Assembly (NCBI GenBank): GCA_025455445.1
Contig: JALOMN010000014.1
Coordinates: 1-12,708, forward strand
DNA length: 12,708 nucleotides
Reading direction: 5' to 3'
Source: Cyclobacteriaceae bacterium
Lineage (GTDB): Bacteria; Bacteroidota; Bacteroidia; Cytophagales; Cyclobacteriaceae
The notes under the pieces were generated by a model that was not told where the DNA came from, did no database searches, and saw nothing but the letters and a program-made list of their open reading frames with translations. Positions 1-6,971 of the stretch are shown here, piece after piece; positions within the stretch are counted from its first letter, which is position 1, and every line of letters starts with the position of its first letter. Position numbers and translations under genes: made by a program.

Positions 1-287
1 AAGCCATTATCATTCGTTACAAAAAAATGATCTTCTAATTGCACTGCGATAAACTGATTTTCTTTGTTGCCGGTGGCATCTACTCCGATAAGGTGTACAC
101 TGTTTTTTGGGAAATCCCTGAATACCGATTTTAACATAAAGGCACCATGAGCAATGTCGCACGAAGCTATTTTATGACTAATATCTATTAATGTTAACCC
201 TGGATTTACACCCAGAATCTTTGCCTTGATGGCAGCCACATAGTGGTCGCTTTCCCCGCTATCGGTCAGTAAAGTGACAATGGCCAT
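1..287 (-). CDS. SAM hydroxide adenosyltransferase (DUF62), 5' part only
   Basis: I translated this by hand on the minus strand. It begins MAIVTLLTDSGESDHYVAAI, then continues with a segment containing NPGLTLIDISHKI, a stretch with FPKNSVHLIGVDATG, and FFVTNDNG at the window edge. This is the N-terminal pattern of the SAM hydroxide adenosyltransferase family (DUF62, chlorinase/fluorinase relatives), whose members hydrolyse S-adenosylmethionine to adenosine and methionine. The early TDSGxxDHYVAAIK and later TNDNG segments correspond to the family's substrate-binding region. The ATG at 287-285 gives the normal family start. About 95 residues are visible, so roughly two thirds of the protein lies outside the window. 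It is divergent from the PhoH gene; I recall this pairing from other Bacteroidota. The physiological role of the non-halogenating members is unclear. Confidence 0.85.
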   Translation of the reverse strand, partial: MAIVTLLTDSGESDHYVAAIKAKILGVNPGLTLIDISHKIASCDIAHGAFMLKSVFRDFPKNSVHLIGVDATGNKENQFIAVQLEDHFFVTNDNG

Positions 288-314
288 TGGTTATAGAAGG
301 TACCCGGAATATTT

Positions 315-345
315 TTTAACTGAAACCGGGATTTGTTTACTTTTG
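315..345 (+). promoter_or_regulatory. Candidate promoter for phoH (TTTA-N19-TACTTTTG)
   Basis: TACTTTTG at 338-345 matches the Bacteroidota -7 consensus TAnnTTTG exactly and is followed by CC, as in the two other good promoter candidates in this window. A TTTA at 315-318 sits 19 nt upstream, a near match to the TTTG -33 element. Transcription would start near 350-353, downstream of the GTG/ATG codons at 274 and 280. That argues for a shorter PhoH protein beginning at 382. This is inferred from the motif only. Confidence 0.5.
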
Positions 346-349
346 CCAT

Positions 350-357
350 CAAAATTA
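350..357 (-). promoter_or_regulatory. Candidate -7 element for the DUF62 gene
   Basis: Read on the minus strand this is TAATTTTG, an exact match to the Bacteroidota -7 consensus TAnnTTTG, about 60 nt upstream of the DUF62 ATG. I could not find a convincing TTG-type -33 element at the right distance. The region is AT-rich, so a chance match is quite possible. Confidence 0.25.
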
Positions 358-381
358 AATGATTTCAACTACTTTACTTCA

Positions 382-1329
382 TTGATCGAAAAAACCATTA
401 CACTAGAAAATGTTCCGCTCACCGATTTCTTTGGAGTTGAGAACAGAAACATTACTGAGTTAGCCGCAGCGTTTCCTAAAAGTAAAATTATTTCCCGCGG
501 AAATGAGATACTACTAAAGGGGGAGGCACCTGATATTATTCAGATATCTGACATCATTAATTCCTTGATTGATCACATCCATCAGTTTGGCCTGCTCAAT
601 CCGGAAAATGTACGGGGTTATATTTCTCAGGAACGACAGGATTATGTAGCAGACGACTCACCGGATGGTATCATAATATATGGCACAAAGGGGTCGCCCA
701 TAAAAGCAAAAACCATCAATCAACAGCGATTGGTAAAAGCGGTGCACGATTATGACCTGGTGTTTGCCCTTGGTCCGGCAGGAACTGGCAAAACCTTTGT
801 TTCCGTGGCCATGGCTGTTAAAGCTCTGAAAAACAAGCAGGTAAAGAAAATTATAATCACCAGGCCAGCAGTGGAAGCAGGTGAAAACCTTGGCTTTTTA
901 CCAGGTGATTTAAAAGAAAAAATTGATCCCTATCTAAGGCCTATTTATGATGCGCTCAATGATATGATTCCGTATGAGAAACTCAAGTTTTATATGGAAC
1001 GTGAAATCATTGAAATTGCTCCATTGGCTTATATGCGTGGCCGCACCTTAAATAATGCCTTCATTCTGTTAGATGAAGCTCAGAATACCACGCCTATGCA
1101 GATGAAAATGTTCCTTACACGTATGGGGCCAGACTCTAAAATGATTGTCACGGGTGATACCTCGCAGATAGATCTACCTGCCAACCAACGGTCGGGTCTT
1201 AAGGAAGCGGTGCGTATTCTGGTAAATGTAAAATCAATAGGATTTGTTGAGCTTAATGAGCGCGATGTAATCAGACATCGATTAGTACGCGATATTATTG
1301 AAGCTTATGGAAGAGTAAATAACGAATAA
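382..1329 (+). CDS. phoH: PhoH-like ATPase
   Basis: This is a cytoplasmic P-loop NTPase of the PhoH family, related to superfamily I helicase ATPase cores and thought to act in RNA metabolism or stress responses. With the start used here (315 aa) the Walker A motif GPAGTGKT is at about residues 131-138. The conserved PAVEAGENLGFLPG segment is at about 162-174, Walker B FILLDEAQN at about 227-235, and the sensor-like TGDTSQIDLP at about 257-266. The frame is open back to GTG 274 and ATG 280. However, homologues as I remember them begin near (M)xEKTITLEN, a promoter-like element lies at 338-345, and the extra N-terminal residues overlap the divergent DUF62 start. I therefore prefer TTG 382, although TTG is a rarer start codon. 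The DUF1330 gene follows after 10 nt and is probably cotranscribed. Confidence 0.9.
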   Translation: MIEKTITLENVPLTDFFGVENRNITELAAAFPKSKIISRGNEILLKGEAPDIIQISDIINSLIDHIHQFGLLNPENVRGYISQERQDYVADDSPDGIIIYGTKGSPIKAKTINQQRLVKAVHDYDLVFALGPAGTGKTFVSVAMAVKALKNKQVKKIIITRPAVEAGENLGFLPGDLKEKIDPYLRPIYDALNDMIPYEKLKFYMEREIIEIAPLAYMRGRTLNNAFILLDEAQNTTPMQMKMFLTRMGPDSKMIVTGDTSQIDLPANQRSGLKEAVRILVNVKSIGFVELNERDVIRHRLVRDIIEAYGRVNNE

Positions 1330-1339
1330 ACTAACCCAC

Positions 1340-1633
1340 ATGCCCGCTTATATAATTGTTGAGGTTTCGATTCATAGCCCAAAAGAATACGAGGATTATA
1401 AAAAGTTAACGCCCGCATCATTGATACCGTTCGAGGGTAAGTTTGTTGTGCGTGGCGGACAAGCAGAAACTTTGGAGGGAGACTGGAATCCTGAACGGAT
1501 TGTGGTGTTGGAGTTTCCTACCCTCGAAAAAGCAAAAGCCTGGTGGAATTCGGAACAATATGCACCCGCCAAAGCTTTGCGTCATCGAACTGCAAATTCA
1601 AAGATGATTGTAGTACCCGGATTCGAGGGATGA
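1340..1633 (+). CDS. DUF1330 domain protein
   Basis: This 97-residue protein matches the DUF1330 family (dimeric alpha/beta-barrel fold). It opens with PAYIIVEVSIHSPKEYEDYKK, has the central pattern F-x-G-KFVVRGG, followed by an E-G-DW-x-PERIVVLEFP segment and A-x-WWNSEQYAPAKALR, and ends with a V-PGF-type strand. The length is normal for the family. No signal peptide or membrane segment is visible, so it should be a small cytoplasmic protein. No biochemical function is established for most members. It starts 10 nt after the phoH stop codon, which suggests a two-gene operon but not a shared function. No clear Shine-Dalgarno sequence precedes it, as is usual in this phylum. Confidence 0.88.
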   Translation: MPAYIIVEVSIHSPKEYEDYKKLTPASLIPFEGKFVVRGGQAETLEGDWNPERIVVLEFPTLEKAKAWWNSEQYAPAKALRHRTANSKMIVVPGFEG

Positions 1634-1675
1634 GGATATTTCCTGATGTGATTGTGCTTTTTTGTTGATAAAGCA

Positions 1676-1711
1676 GTTAGGCATTGACAAGTTATAGGTT
1701 ATTTTTGCCGC
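1676..1711 (+). promoter_or_regulatory. Candidate promoter for the sdaAB-tolC-adaptor run
   Basis: TATTTTTG at 1700-1707 matches the Bacteroidota -7 consensus TAnnTTTG and continues as CCGC. The resulting 12-mer TATTTTTGCCGC recurs exactly at 10396-10407 upstream of another plus-strand gene. A weak -33 candidate GTTAG (1676-1680) lies 19 nt upstream. Transcription would start near 1714, giving a leader of about 80 nt. The rest of the 1634-1793 gap shows nothing I can name. Confidence 0.5.
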
Positions 1712-1793
1712 TCATTAAAAAATTATCCAGAAAGGTGAAATAAATACCCCCCAACGAAATCCTTTTAATAATTATTCCGTTATCTAAACGCGT

Positions 1794-2471
1794 ATGCCTG
1801 AGAAAAGTAGCATTTTTGATATGATAGGTCCGGTAATGATAGGACCCTCCAGCTCGCATACAGCAGGGGTAGTGCGCATAGCAAAGGCTGCAGTTAAAAT
1901 ATTGGGTGCCATTCCGGATTCAGCAGAGGTTATATTTTATAATTCATTTGCCCGCACCTATGAAGGGCATGGTAGCGATAGAGCTATTCTGGCCGGATTA
2001 ATGGATTTCAATACCGATGATAAGCGCATTCGCGATGCCATTGAACTTGCGCGACAATCTGGGCTGAAATATCACTTTAAATCAGTGGGTAATGCCAGCA
2101 CACTTCACCCAAACTCATTGCGCATCACAATCAGCAAAGGAGATCGAACCATAGAAGTATTAGGCGAAAGTAAGGGGGGAGGCATTATTAACATTGCCGA
2201 AGTGAATGGTTTTAAAGCTGATTTTTCTGCTGCACTCAATACGATGATAATATTTGCTGACGATATCAAGGGTAGTATTGCATTTATCGCCAATGTGCTG
2301 GCACATGATGATTGCAACATTGCTACGATGTCTGTTTCGCGAAAAGGAAAAAATGATTTAGCCTGCCAGGTAATCGAAATGGATTCTACTGTAAAGCCTG
2401 TAACATTCGAGTATCTGAAGAGTCTAAGTTGGGTAAAAGAAGTAATTCACGTTCCGGCAATTGTGTTATAA
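1794..2471 (+). CDS. sdaAB: L-serine dehydratase (ammonia-lyase), iron-sulfur type, beta subunit
   Basis: This is the beta subunit of the two-chain [4Fe-4S] L-serine ammonia-lyase, which converts L-serine to pyruvate and ammonia in the cytoplasm. The diagnostic segment IGPSSSHTAG is at residues 16-25 and ESKGGGIINI at 125-134. The C-terminal part, about 148-222, reads as an ACT regulatory domain (IIFADDIKGSIAFIANVLAHD...). The 225-residue length fits a stand-alone beta chain. The alpha chain, which carries the cluster-binding cysteines, is not in this window, so the enzyme must be completed from elsewhere. The stop codon is 3 nt before the TolC-like start, so the two are probably cotranscribed although their functions look unrelated. 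The ATG at 1794 is the family start. Confidence 0.9.
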   Translation: MPEKSSIFDMIGPVMIGPSSSHTAGVVRIAKAAVKILGAIPDSAEVIFYNSFARTYEGHGSDRAILAGLMDFNTDDKRIRDAIELARQSGLKYHFKSVGNASTLHPNSLRITISKGDRTIEVLGESKGGGIINIAEVNGFKADFSAALNTMIIFADDIKGSIAFIANVLAHDDCNIATMSVSRKGKNDLACQVIEMDSTVKPVTFEYLKSLSWVKEVIHVPAIVL

Positions 2472-2474
2472 ATT

Positions 2475-3911
2475 ATGATGAAGAAAGTAGTATTATTTAG
2501 CGTTGGCCTCCTTTTATCTGCAGCAGGATATGCGCAGGAGAAAAAGTTATGGACATTGAGAGAGTTGATCGATTATGCAATCACTAACAACCTCACCGTA
2601 AAACGAAGTACCTATGGAGTAGAATCCAGCCAGATTGGAGCAACACAAGCCAAGATGGCGATGTTGCCTACACTGAATGCGAATGGAAGCTATGGTTTAA
2701 ACTGGGGTCGAACTATCGATCCTACCACAAACATCTTTACTGAGAATAAAATAGAGAATTCAAACCTTGGCGCAAGCAGTAACCTTCTGCTCTGGAATGG
2801 ATTTCGATTATTCTATAATATGAAGCAAACTGAAATTGATTTGAATGCTTCAAACGAAGATTTGCTGAAAGCAAGAAACGATGTAGTATTGAATGTAATC
2901 ACACTTTATCTCAACGTAGTTTTCAATAAAGAACTCTTTAATGTTGCTCAGTTTCAGCTCAATTCAACCAAAGAGCAATTAGAGCGCACAAAGAAATTAT
3001 CAGATGCAGGTTCAGTTCCAATCGGTGATGTGCTAAATCTTGATGCGCAACTTGCCACCAATGAAGTAAATTTAATTCAGCGCGAGAATGCATTAAACTT
3101 ATCTCTATTACAATTAAAGCAAGCATTGCAATTGCCGGCTTCTAACCCGTTAGATGTAGAATTACCACAAGTGGATTTAGAAGACCAATTGAATATCAAT
3201 AAAACGGTGGACGAGATTTATGATATTGCTACACTGACCATGCCTGAAATTAAGGCGGCAGATTTAAGAAAGAAGAGTTCGTTATATGCCTATCGTTCTG
3301 CAAAAGGAAATTTGTATCCCCGATTGAGTATAAGCGGCTCCTATAATACAGTGTACTCTGATCAACGCCAGCAGTTCTTTGCAGACGGAGGTTTTACAAC
3401 TCAAACAACCAATGTAGGATACGTTCAGGGATCCTTAACACCAGTGCTGCGTGATGTGACAGTTCCTACTGGCCAGATAATGGTTCCGGGAATTGGAGAC
3501 CAATATCGTGACAACCGCGGTAGAAGTTTAGGAATCAATTTACAGATACCTATCTTCAACGGTTTATCAACAAGATCTGCCATGCAGCGCGCGGCCATCA
3601 ACAAAGAGATAGCCGATATATCATTCCTGGAAATTAGCAACACACTAAGACAAACTGTAGAAACTGCCTATAATAATGCATTTGCGGCAATCAAAACGTA
3701 TCAATCTACCGAACGACAAGTGAAAGCGCGTGATGAGGCATTTCGTATGACCCAGCAGCGTTACAATTTAGGTGCAGTAAATTTTGTTGATTACCAGATA
3801 GCTGAGAATAACTTATTTCAGTCGCAATCTGATTTATTGCGCGCAAAGTATGATTTCATCTTCCGTAAAAAAGTGCTTGATTTCTATCAGGGCTTACCTT
3901 TAGACTTTTAA
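2475..3911 (+). CDS. TolC-like outer-membrane efflux protein
   Basis: This 478-residue protein belongs to the TolC/outer-membrane factor family, which forms trimeric channels for tripartite efflux or type I secretion. A signal peptide is visible: MMKK, then a hydrophobic stretch to about residue 17, with likely cleavage after GYA (residue 20) before QEKK. The mature part shows the duplicated family layout. Long helical stretches rich in Q, N, L and E (about 105-215 and about 385-465) alternate with shorter strand regions (for example GLNWGRTIDPTTNIF and SLGINLQIPIFNGLS). The motif AGSVPIGDVLNLDAQLA and its later counterpart LGAVNFVDYQIAENNL mark the two repeats. The adaptor gene follows after 25 nt. 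An alternative start at the second ATG (2478) is equally possible. The substrate cannot be predicted. Confidence 0.9.
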   Translation: MMKKVVLFSVGLLLSAAGYAQEKKLWTLRELIDYAITNNLTVKRSTYGVESSQIGATQAKMAMLPTLNANGSYGLNWGRTIDPTTNIFTENKIENSNLGASSNLLLWNGFRLFYNMKQTEIDLNASNEDLLKARNDVVLNVITLYLNVVFNKELFNVAQFQLNSTKEQLERTKKLSDAGSVPIGDVLNLDAQLATNEVNLIQRENALNLSLLQLKQALQLPASNPLDVELPQVDLEDQLNINKTVDEIYDIATLTMPEIKAADLRKKSSLYAYRSAKGNLYPRLSISGSYNTVYSDQRQQFFADGGFTTQTTNVGYVQGSLTPVLRDVTVPTGQIMVPGIGDQYRDNRGRSLGINLQIPIFNGLSTRSAMQRAAINKEIADISFLEISNTLRQTVETAYNNAFAAIKTYQSTERQVKARDEAFRMTQQRYNLGAVNFVDYQIAENNLFQSQSDLLRAKYDFIFRKKVLDFYQGLPLDF

Positions 3912-3936
3912 TTTCAACTCTTCAATAACACTTCAA

Positions 3937-5328
3937 ATGGCAAAGCAAAAGCAAAAATCAAATAAGTTACTGTATATCATTATTGGTTCTGTTTCATTGT
4001 TAATTATAGTACTTCTTATTGGCAGATCGCAAGGTTGGATCGGTAAACCTAAAACAGTAGAAGTTGAAATTGCAAAGGCTCAGAAAGTATCCATCACTGA
4101 GAAGGTAAGTGCGTCTGGCACGGTGCAACCGGTAATTGAAGTTAAATTAGCACCCGAAGTATCCGGTGAAATTATTGACTTAAAAGTAGAGGATGGAGAT
4201 TCGGTAACGATGGGTGAGGTGCTGGTGAAAATCAGACCTGATTTATTGATCAGTCAGCTTGAGCGTTCAGAAGCTGCACTTAATCAGCAGCGTGCCAACC
4301 TGGAATCTTCCCGGGCCAACTTATCACGGGCAGAAGCTACCTACATGCGCGCAGAACAAGAATATCAGCGCCAGGAAAAACTTTGGAATCAAAAAGTTAT
4401 TTCTGAAGCCGATTGGCAATTAGCTCAGCAAAACTTCAAAGTAGCTACCAATGATTTAAAATCTGCCCAGCAAACTTTAGAGGCGGCCAAATATATTGTA
4501 AGTAGCACCGAAGCAAGTGTGAGAGAATCAAGAGAAAATGTAAGAAGAACTACAGTGAACGCACCCATGACCGGGGTGGTTTCTAAATTAAATGTGAAGC
4601 GAGGCGAACGAGTTGTGGGTACAGCGCAAATGGCTGGTACTGAAATGATGCGTATTGCCGATTTGAATCAAATGGAAGTGCGGGTTAATGTAAATGAAAA
4701 TGATATCGTGCGCGTGCATTATAATGATTCAGTAATTATTGATGTAGATGCCTATGGAAATATAGGCAAGCAGTTTAAAGGTATCGTAACGAATATTGCC
4801 AATACAGCACGCGATAAGGCATCGTCAGATGCGATAACAGAATTTGAAGTACGTATCCTGATACTTCAGTCTTCTTATGAGGACTTAATCAAAGAGGGAA
4901 ACCGCTATCCTTTCCGTCCGGGCATGACGGCAAGTGTGGATATTGTTACCATGCGCAAAGAAAATGTGTTATCGGTGCCATTAGCCGCTGTAACAACCCG
5001 AAATCCCGATGATTTGAAAGGCGGAAAGCCTGCTGCAGAAAATAACTCTGACGAGGATGAGCGCACAGTTACGGATGATTCAAAACCTAAGGTTCAGAAA
5101 AAAGAAGATAAAGTAGTGGTATTCTTAAAGGAAGGTGATGTTGCTAAAATGGTAGAAGTGAAAACAGGCATCAGCGATTACGAAAATATTGAAATACTTT
5201 CCGGATTATCAGAAAATGTGGAGGTAATTACAGGGCCTTTCCTCGAAGTGTCTAAGCGATTAAAAGATGGAGATAAGGTGAGTTTGAAAGCGGCTGATAA
5301 GAAGAAGGAAGAAGAAACTAAAAAATAA
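3937..5328 (+). CDS. Periplasmic adaptor (membrane fusion) subunit, HlyD/MacA type
   Basis: This 463-residue membrane fusion protein links an inner-membrane pump to an outer-membrane channel, here presumably the TolC-like product encoded just upstream. A short basic N-terminus is followed by one membrane anchor (about residues 11-29). Next come half a lipoyl domain (about 63-100), a long coiled-coil hairpin (about 104-203, rich in A/Q/E/R) and the second lipoyl half with APMTGVVSKLNVKRGERV (about 209-226). A beta-barrel region with RPGMTASVDI is at about 327-336, then a membrane-proximal domain. Residues about 355-392 form a highly charged, low-complexity insertion (many D, E and K) within the C-terminal part, and the tail is lysine- and glutamate-rich. 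No ABC or RND pump gene follows; a terminator does. MacA-like identity is inferred from overall layout. Confidence 0.88.
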   Translation: MAKQKQKSNKLLYIIIGSVSLLIIVLLIGRSQGWIGKPKTVEVEIAKAQKVSITEKVSASGTVQPVIEVKLAPEVSGEIIDLKVEDGDSVTMGEVLVKIRPDLLISQLERSEAALNQQRANLESSRANLSRAEATYMRAEQEYQRQEKLWNQKVISEADWQLAQQNFKVATNDLKSAQQTLEAAKYIVSSTEASVRESRENVRRTTVNAPMTGVVSKLNVKRGERVVGTAQMAGTEMMRIADLNQMEVRVNVNENDIVRVHYNDSVIIDVDAYGNIGKQFKGIVTNIANTARDKASSDAITEFEVRILILQSSYEDLIKEGNRYPFRPGMTASVDIVTMRKENVLSVPLAAVTTRNPDDLKGGKPAAENNSDEDERTVTDDSKPKVQKKEDKVVVFLKEGDVAKMVEVKTGISDYENIEILSGLSENVEVITGPFLEVSKRLKDGDKVSLKAADKKKEEETKK

Positions 5329-5357
5329 AAAGCTGGCTGGCAATTAGTCAGATATTT

Positions 5358-5398
5358 AAGAAGCCTATTCATTTATAATGTGTAGGCTTCTTTTTTTT
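5358..5398 (+). terminator. Intrinsic terminator after the adaptor gene
   Basis: AAGAAGCCTA (5358-5367) pairs perfectly with TAGGCTTCTT (5383-5392). A small inner CAT/ATG pairing (5370-5372 with 5378-5380) may shorten the loop. The right arm runs into eight consecutive T residues (5391-5398). It lies 30 nt past the adaptor stop codon and only 17 nt before the pyrophosphatase start. Confidence 0.88.
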
Positions 5399-5402
5399 AT
5401 TG

Positions 5403-5410
5403 TAATTTTC
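5403..5410 (+). promoter_or_regulatory. Weak -7-like element immediately upstream of ppa
   Basis: TAATTTTC differs from TAnnTTTG at the last base only and lies 4 nt before the ATG of the pyrophosphatase gene. If used, it would give an essentially leaderless mRNA. There is no good -33 element at the expected distance, which falls in the terminator stem. Read-through of the terminator is an alternative source of expression. Confidence 0.2.
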
Positions 5411-5414
5411 CAAT

Positions 5415-5945
5415 ATGATAAAACATCCCTGGCATGAGGTATCACCCGGCTTAAACCCTCCGGAATTCGTGAATGGAATTATTGAGATATCCTCTGGCAT
5501 GCGAGCCAAATATGAGGTAGATAAGGAAACAGGGTTGCTGAAACTCGATCGGGTTTTATATTCTTCAGTGATTTATCCTGCCAATTATGGGTTTATTCCT
5601 CAATCACTTGGCGATGACATGGACCCACTGGATATTATGATTTTATGCCGCGAACAGATTCAACCTCTGTGCCTTGTGCCATGCCGCGTAATTGGTGTAA
5701 TGCAAATGATTGATCAAGGCAAGGAAGATGATAAAATACTAGCCGTTGCTGAAAACGATGCCAATACCCGTCACCTAAATGACATCACCGAGTTGGCGAG
5801 TCATTTTAAATTGGAGTTAAAGGAATTCTTTGAGAGTTATAAAAAATTAGAAAATAAGACAGTGGTTGTTCCGGACTTTCAGGGTAAAAAAATTGCATTG
5901 GAAATTGTAGCCAAAGCACTTGCTCTCTATAAGACGAAATACTAA
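5415..5945 (+). CDS. ppa: Inorganic pyrophosphatase, family I
   Basis: This soluble cytoplasmic enzyme hydrolyses pyrophosphate to two phosphates and so drives biosynthetic reactions forward. The 176-residue length matches bacterial family I enzymes. The protein begins [12 protein letters not shown], as in related Bacteroidota proteins. It carries [27 protein letters not shown] strands at about 30-52 and YPANYGFIP at 54-62. The family signature is GDDMDPLD at 66-73, whose aspartates bind catalytic Mg2+. The later aspartate in DDKILAV (about 105-111) and lysine/tyrosine residues (ESYKKLE, about 140-146) correspond to further active-site positions. The stop codon is 6 nt before the likely ATG of the glycosyltransferase gene, so the pair is probably an operon. 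Confidence 0.96.
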   Translation: MIKHPWHEVSPGLNPPEFVNGIIEISSGMRAKYEVDKETGLLKLDRVLYSSVIYPANYGFIPQSLGDDMDPLDIMILCREQIQPLCLVPCRVIGVMQMIDQGKEDDKILAVAENDANTRHLNDITELASHFKLELKEFFESYKKLENKTVVVPDFQGKKIALEIVAKALALYKTKY

Positions 5946-5951
5946 TGAGTG

Positions 5952-6959
5952 ATGATTGTCTCCGGTATTAATTCTTTTTTGATAATACAAACTGCATTTA
6001 TCGGTGATGTAATACTTGCCACAGCCTTAATTGAAAAAATAAAAGAAACATATCCTTCTGCAAAGATTGATTTTTTGTTGCGAAAGGGGAATGAAGGATT
6101 GCTATCAGGCAATCCGCATTTGCGAGAAGTGATAATATGGGATAAGAAGCAGGCAAAAATTAAAAACTTAGTGAAGCTTATATCCTATGTGCGCAGCAAG
6201 CATTATGACTGTGTAATTAATGCACATCGGTTTGCCAGCTCAGGATTGATTACCGCATTATCCGGAGCGTCACAAAAAATTGGTTTTAATAAGAATCCTT
6301 TATCATTCTTGTTTACGAAAACGATCAAGCATGATTTAAATGCTAATCTTCATGAAGTTGATCGCAATCAGAACTTAATTGAGTCCCTTACAGATTCAAA
6401 CAAATGTCTTCCTAAATTATATCCTTCTAAAAGTGATTTTGAAAAGGTAAAACAGTTTCAAACCGGTTCCTATCTCTGTATCGCTCCCACATCCGTGTGG
6501 TTTACCAAACAATTTCCTCCTTCACAATGGATTTTGCTTCTAAAAGAATTAAGAGGAAAGGTAGAGCATATTTATCTTTTAGGGGCTCCGGCTGATAAAC
6601 CATTATGCGATGCAATCAAAAAAGAATCACAAAATGATGCAGTAACAACGCTTGCTGGTGAGCTTAGTTTTTTAGAATCAGCAGCATTGATGAAGGGTGC
6701 TAAGATGAATTATGTGAATGATTCTGCACCCATGCACATTGCATCGTCTATGAATGCGCCTGTTACTGCCGTGTTCTGTTCTACAGTACCTTCTTTTGGT
6801 TTTGGTCCATTATCAGATAGATCTTTCATTATCGAAACAAAAGAAAAATTAACGTGCAGGCCTTGCGGATTGCATGGTTATAAATCTTGCCCGAAAACTC
6901 ATTTTAAATGTGCTACCACCATTGCAACAAATGAGTTGTTGGCTGTGCTGAATGATTAA
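5952..6959 (+). CDS. Glycosyltransferase family 9 (heptosyltransferase-like)
   Basis: Family GT9 enzymes transfer heptose or a related sugar from an ADP-activated donor to lipopolysaccharide core at the cytoplasmic face of the inner membrane. The N-terminal FLIIQTAFIGDVILATALIEK (about residues 9-29 from this ATG) is the typical first Rossmann motif. CIAPTSVWFTKQFPPSQW (about 176-193) marks the start of the second domain. VNDSAPMHIASSMNAPVTAVF (about 255-275) is the nucleotide-sugar binding signature. Near the end lies a Cys/His-rich segment, CRPCGLHGYKSCPKTHFKC. GTG 5949 is an in-frame alternative adding one residue; ATG 5952 looks more likely. Heptose as substrate is a family inference, since many Bacteroidota carry GT9 enzymes of untested specificity. 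It converges on maf with only 12 nt between stop codons and no visible terminator. Confidence 0.88.
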   Translation: MIVSGINSFLIIQTAFIGDVILATALIEKIKETYPSAKIDFLLRKGNEGLLSGNPHLREVIIWDKKQAKIKNLVKLISYVRSKHYDCVINAHRFASSGLITALSGASQKIGFNKNPLSFLFTKTIKHDLNANLHEVDRNQNLIESLTDSNKCLPKLYPSKSDFEKVKQFQTGSYLCIAPTSVWFTKQFPPSQWILLLKELRGKVEHIYLLGAPADKPLCDAIKKESQNDAVTTLAGELSFLESAALMKGAKMNYVNDSAPMHIASSMNAPVTAVFCSTVPSFGFGPLSDRSFIIETKEKLTCRPCGLHGYKSCPKTHFKCATTIATNELLAVLND

Positions 6960-6971
6960 ACCAACATACTT

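Noticed and set aside
1631..1665. Possible terminator after the DUF1330 gene
   Set aside because: The only hairpin I found is a four-base AGGA/TCCT stem, and the T-run lies too far away to make a credible intrinsic terminator.
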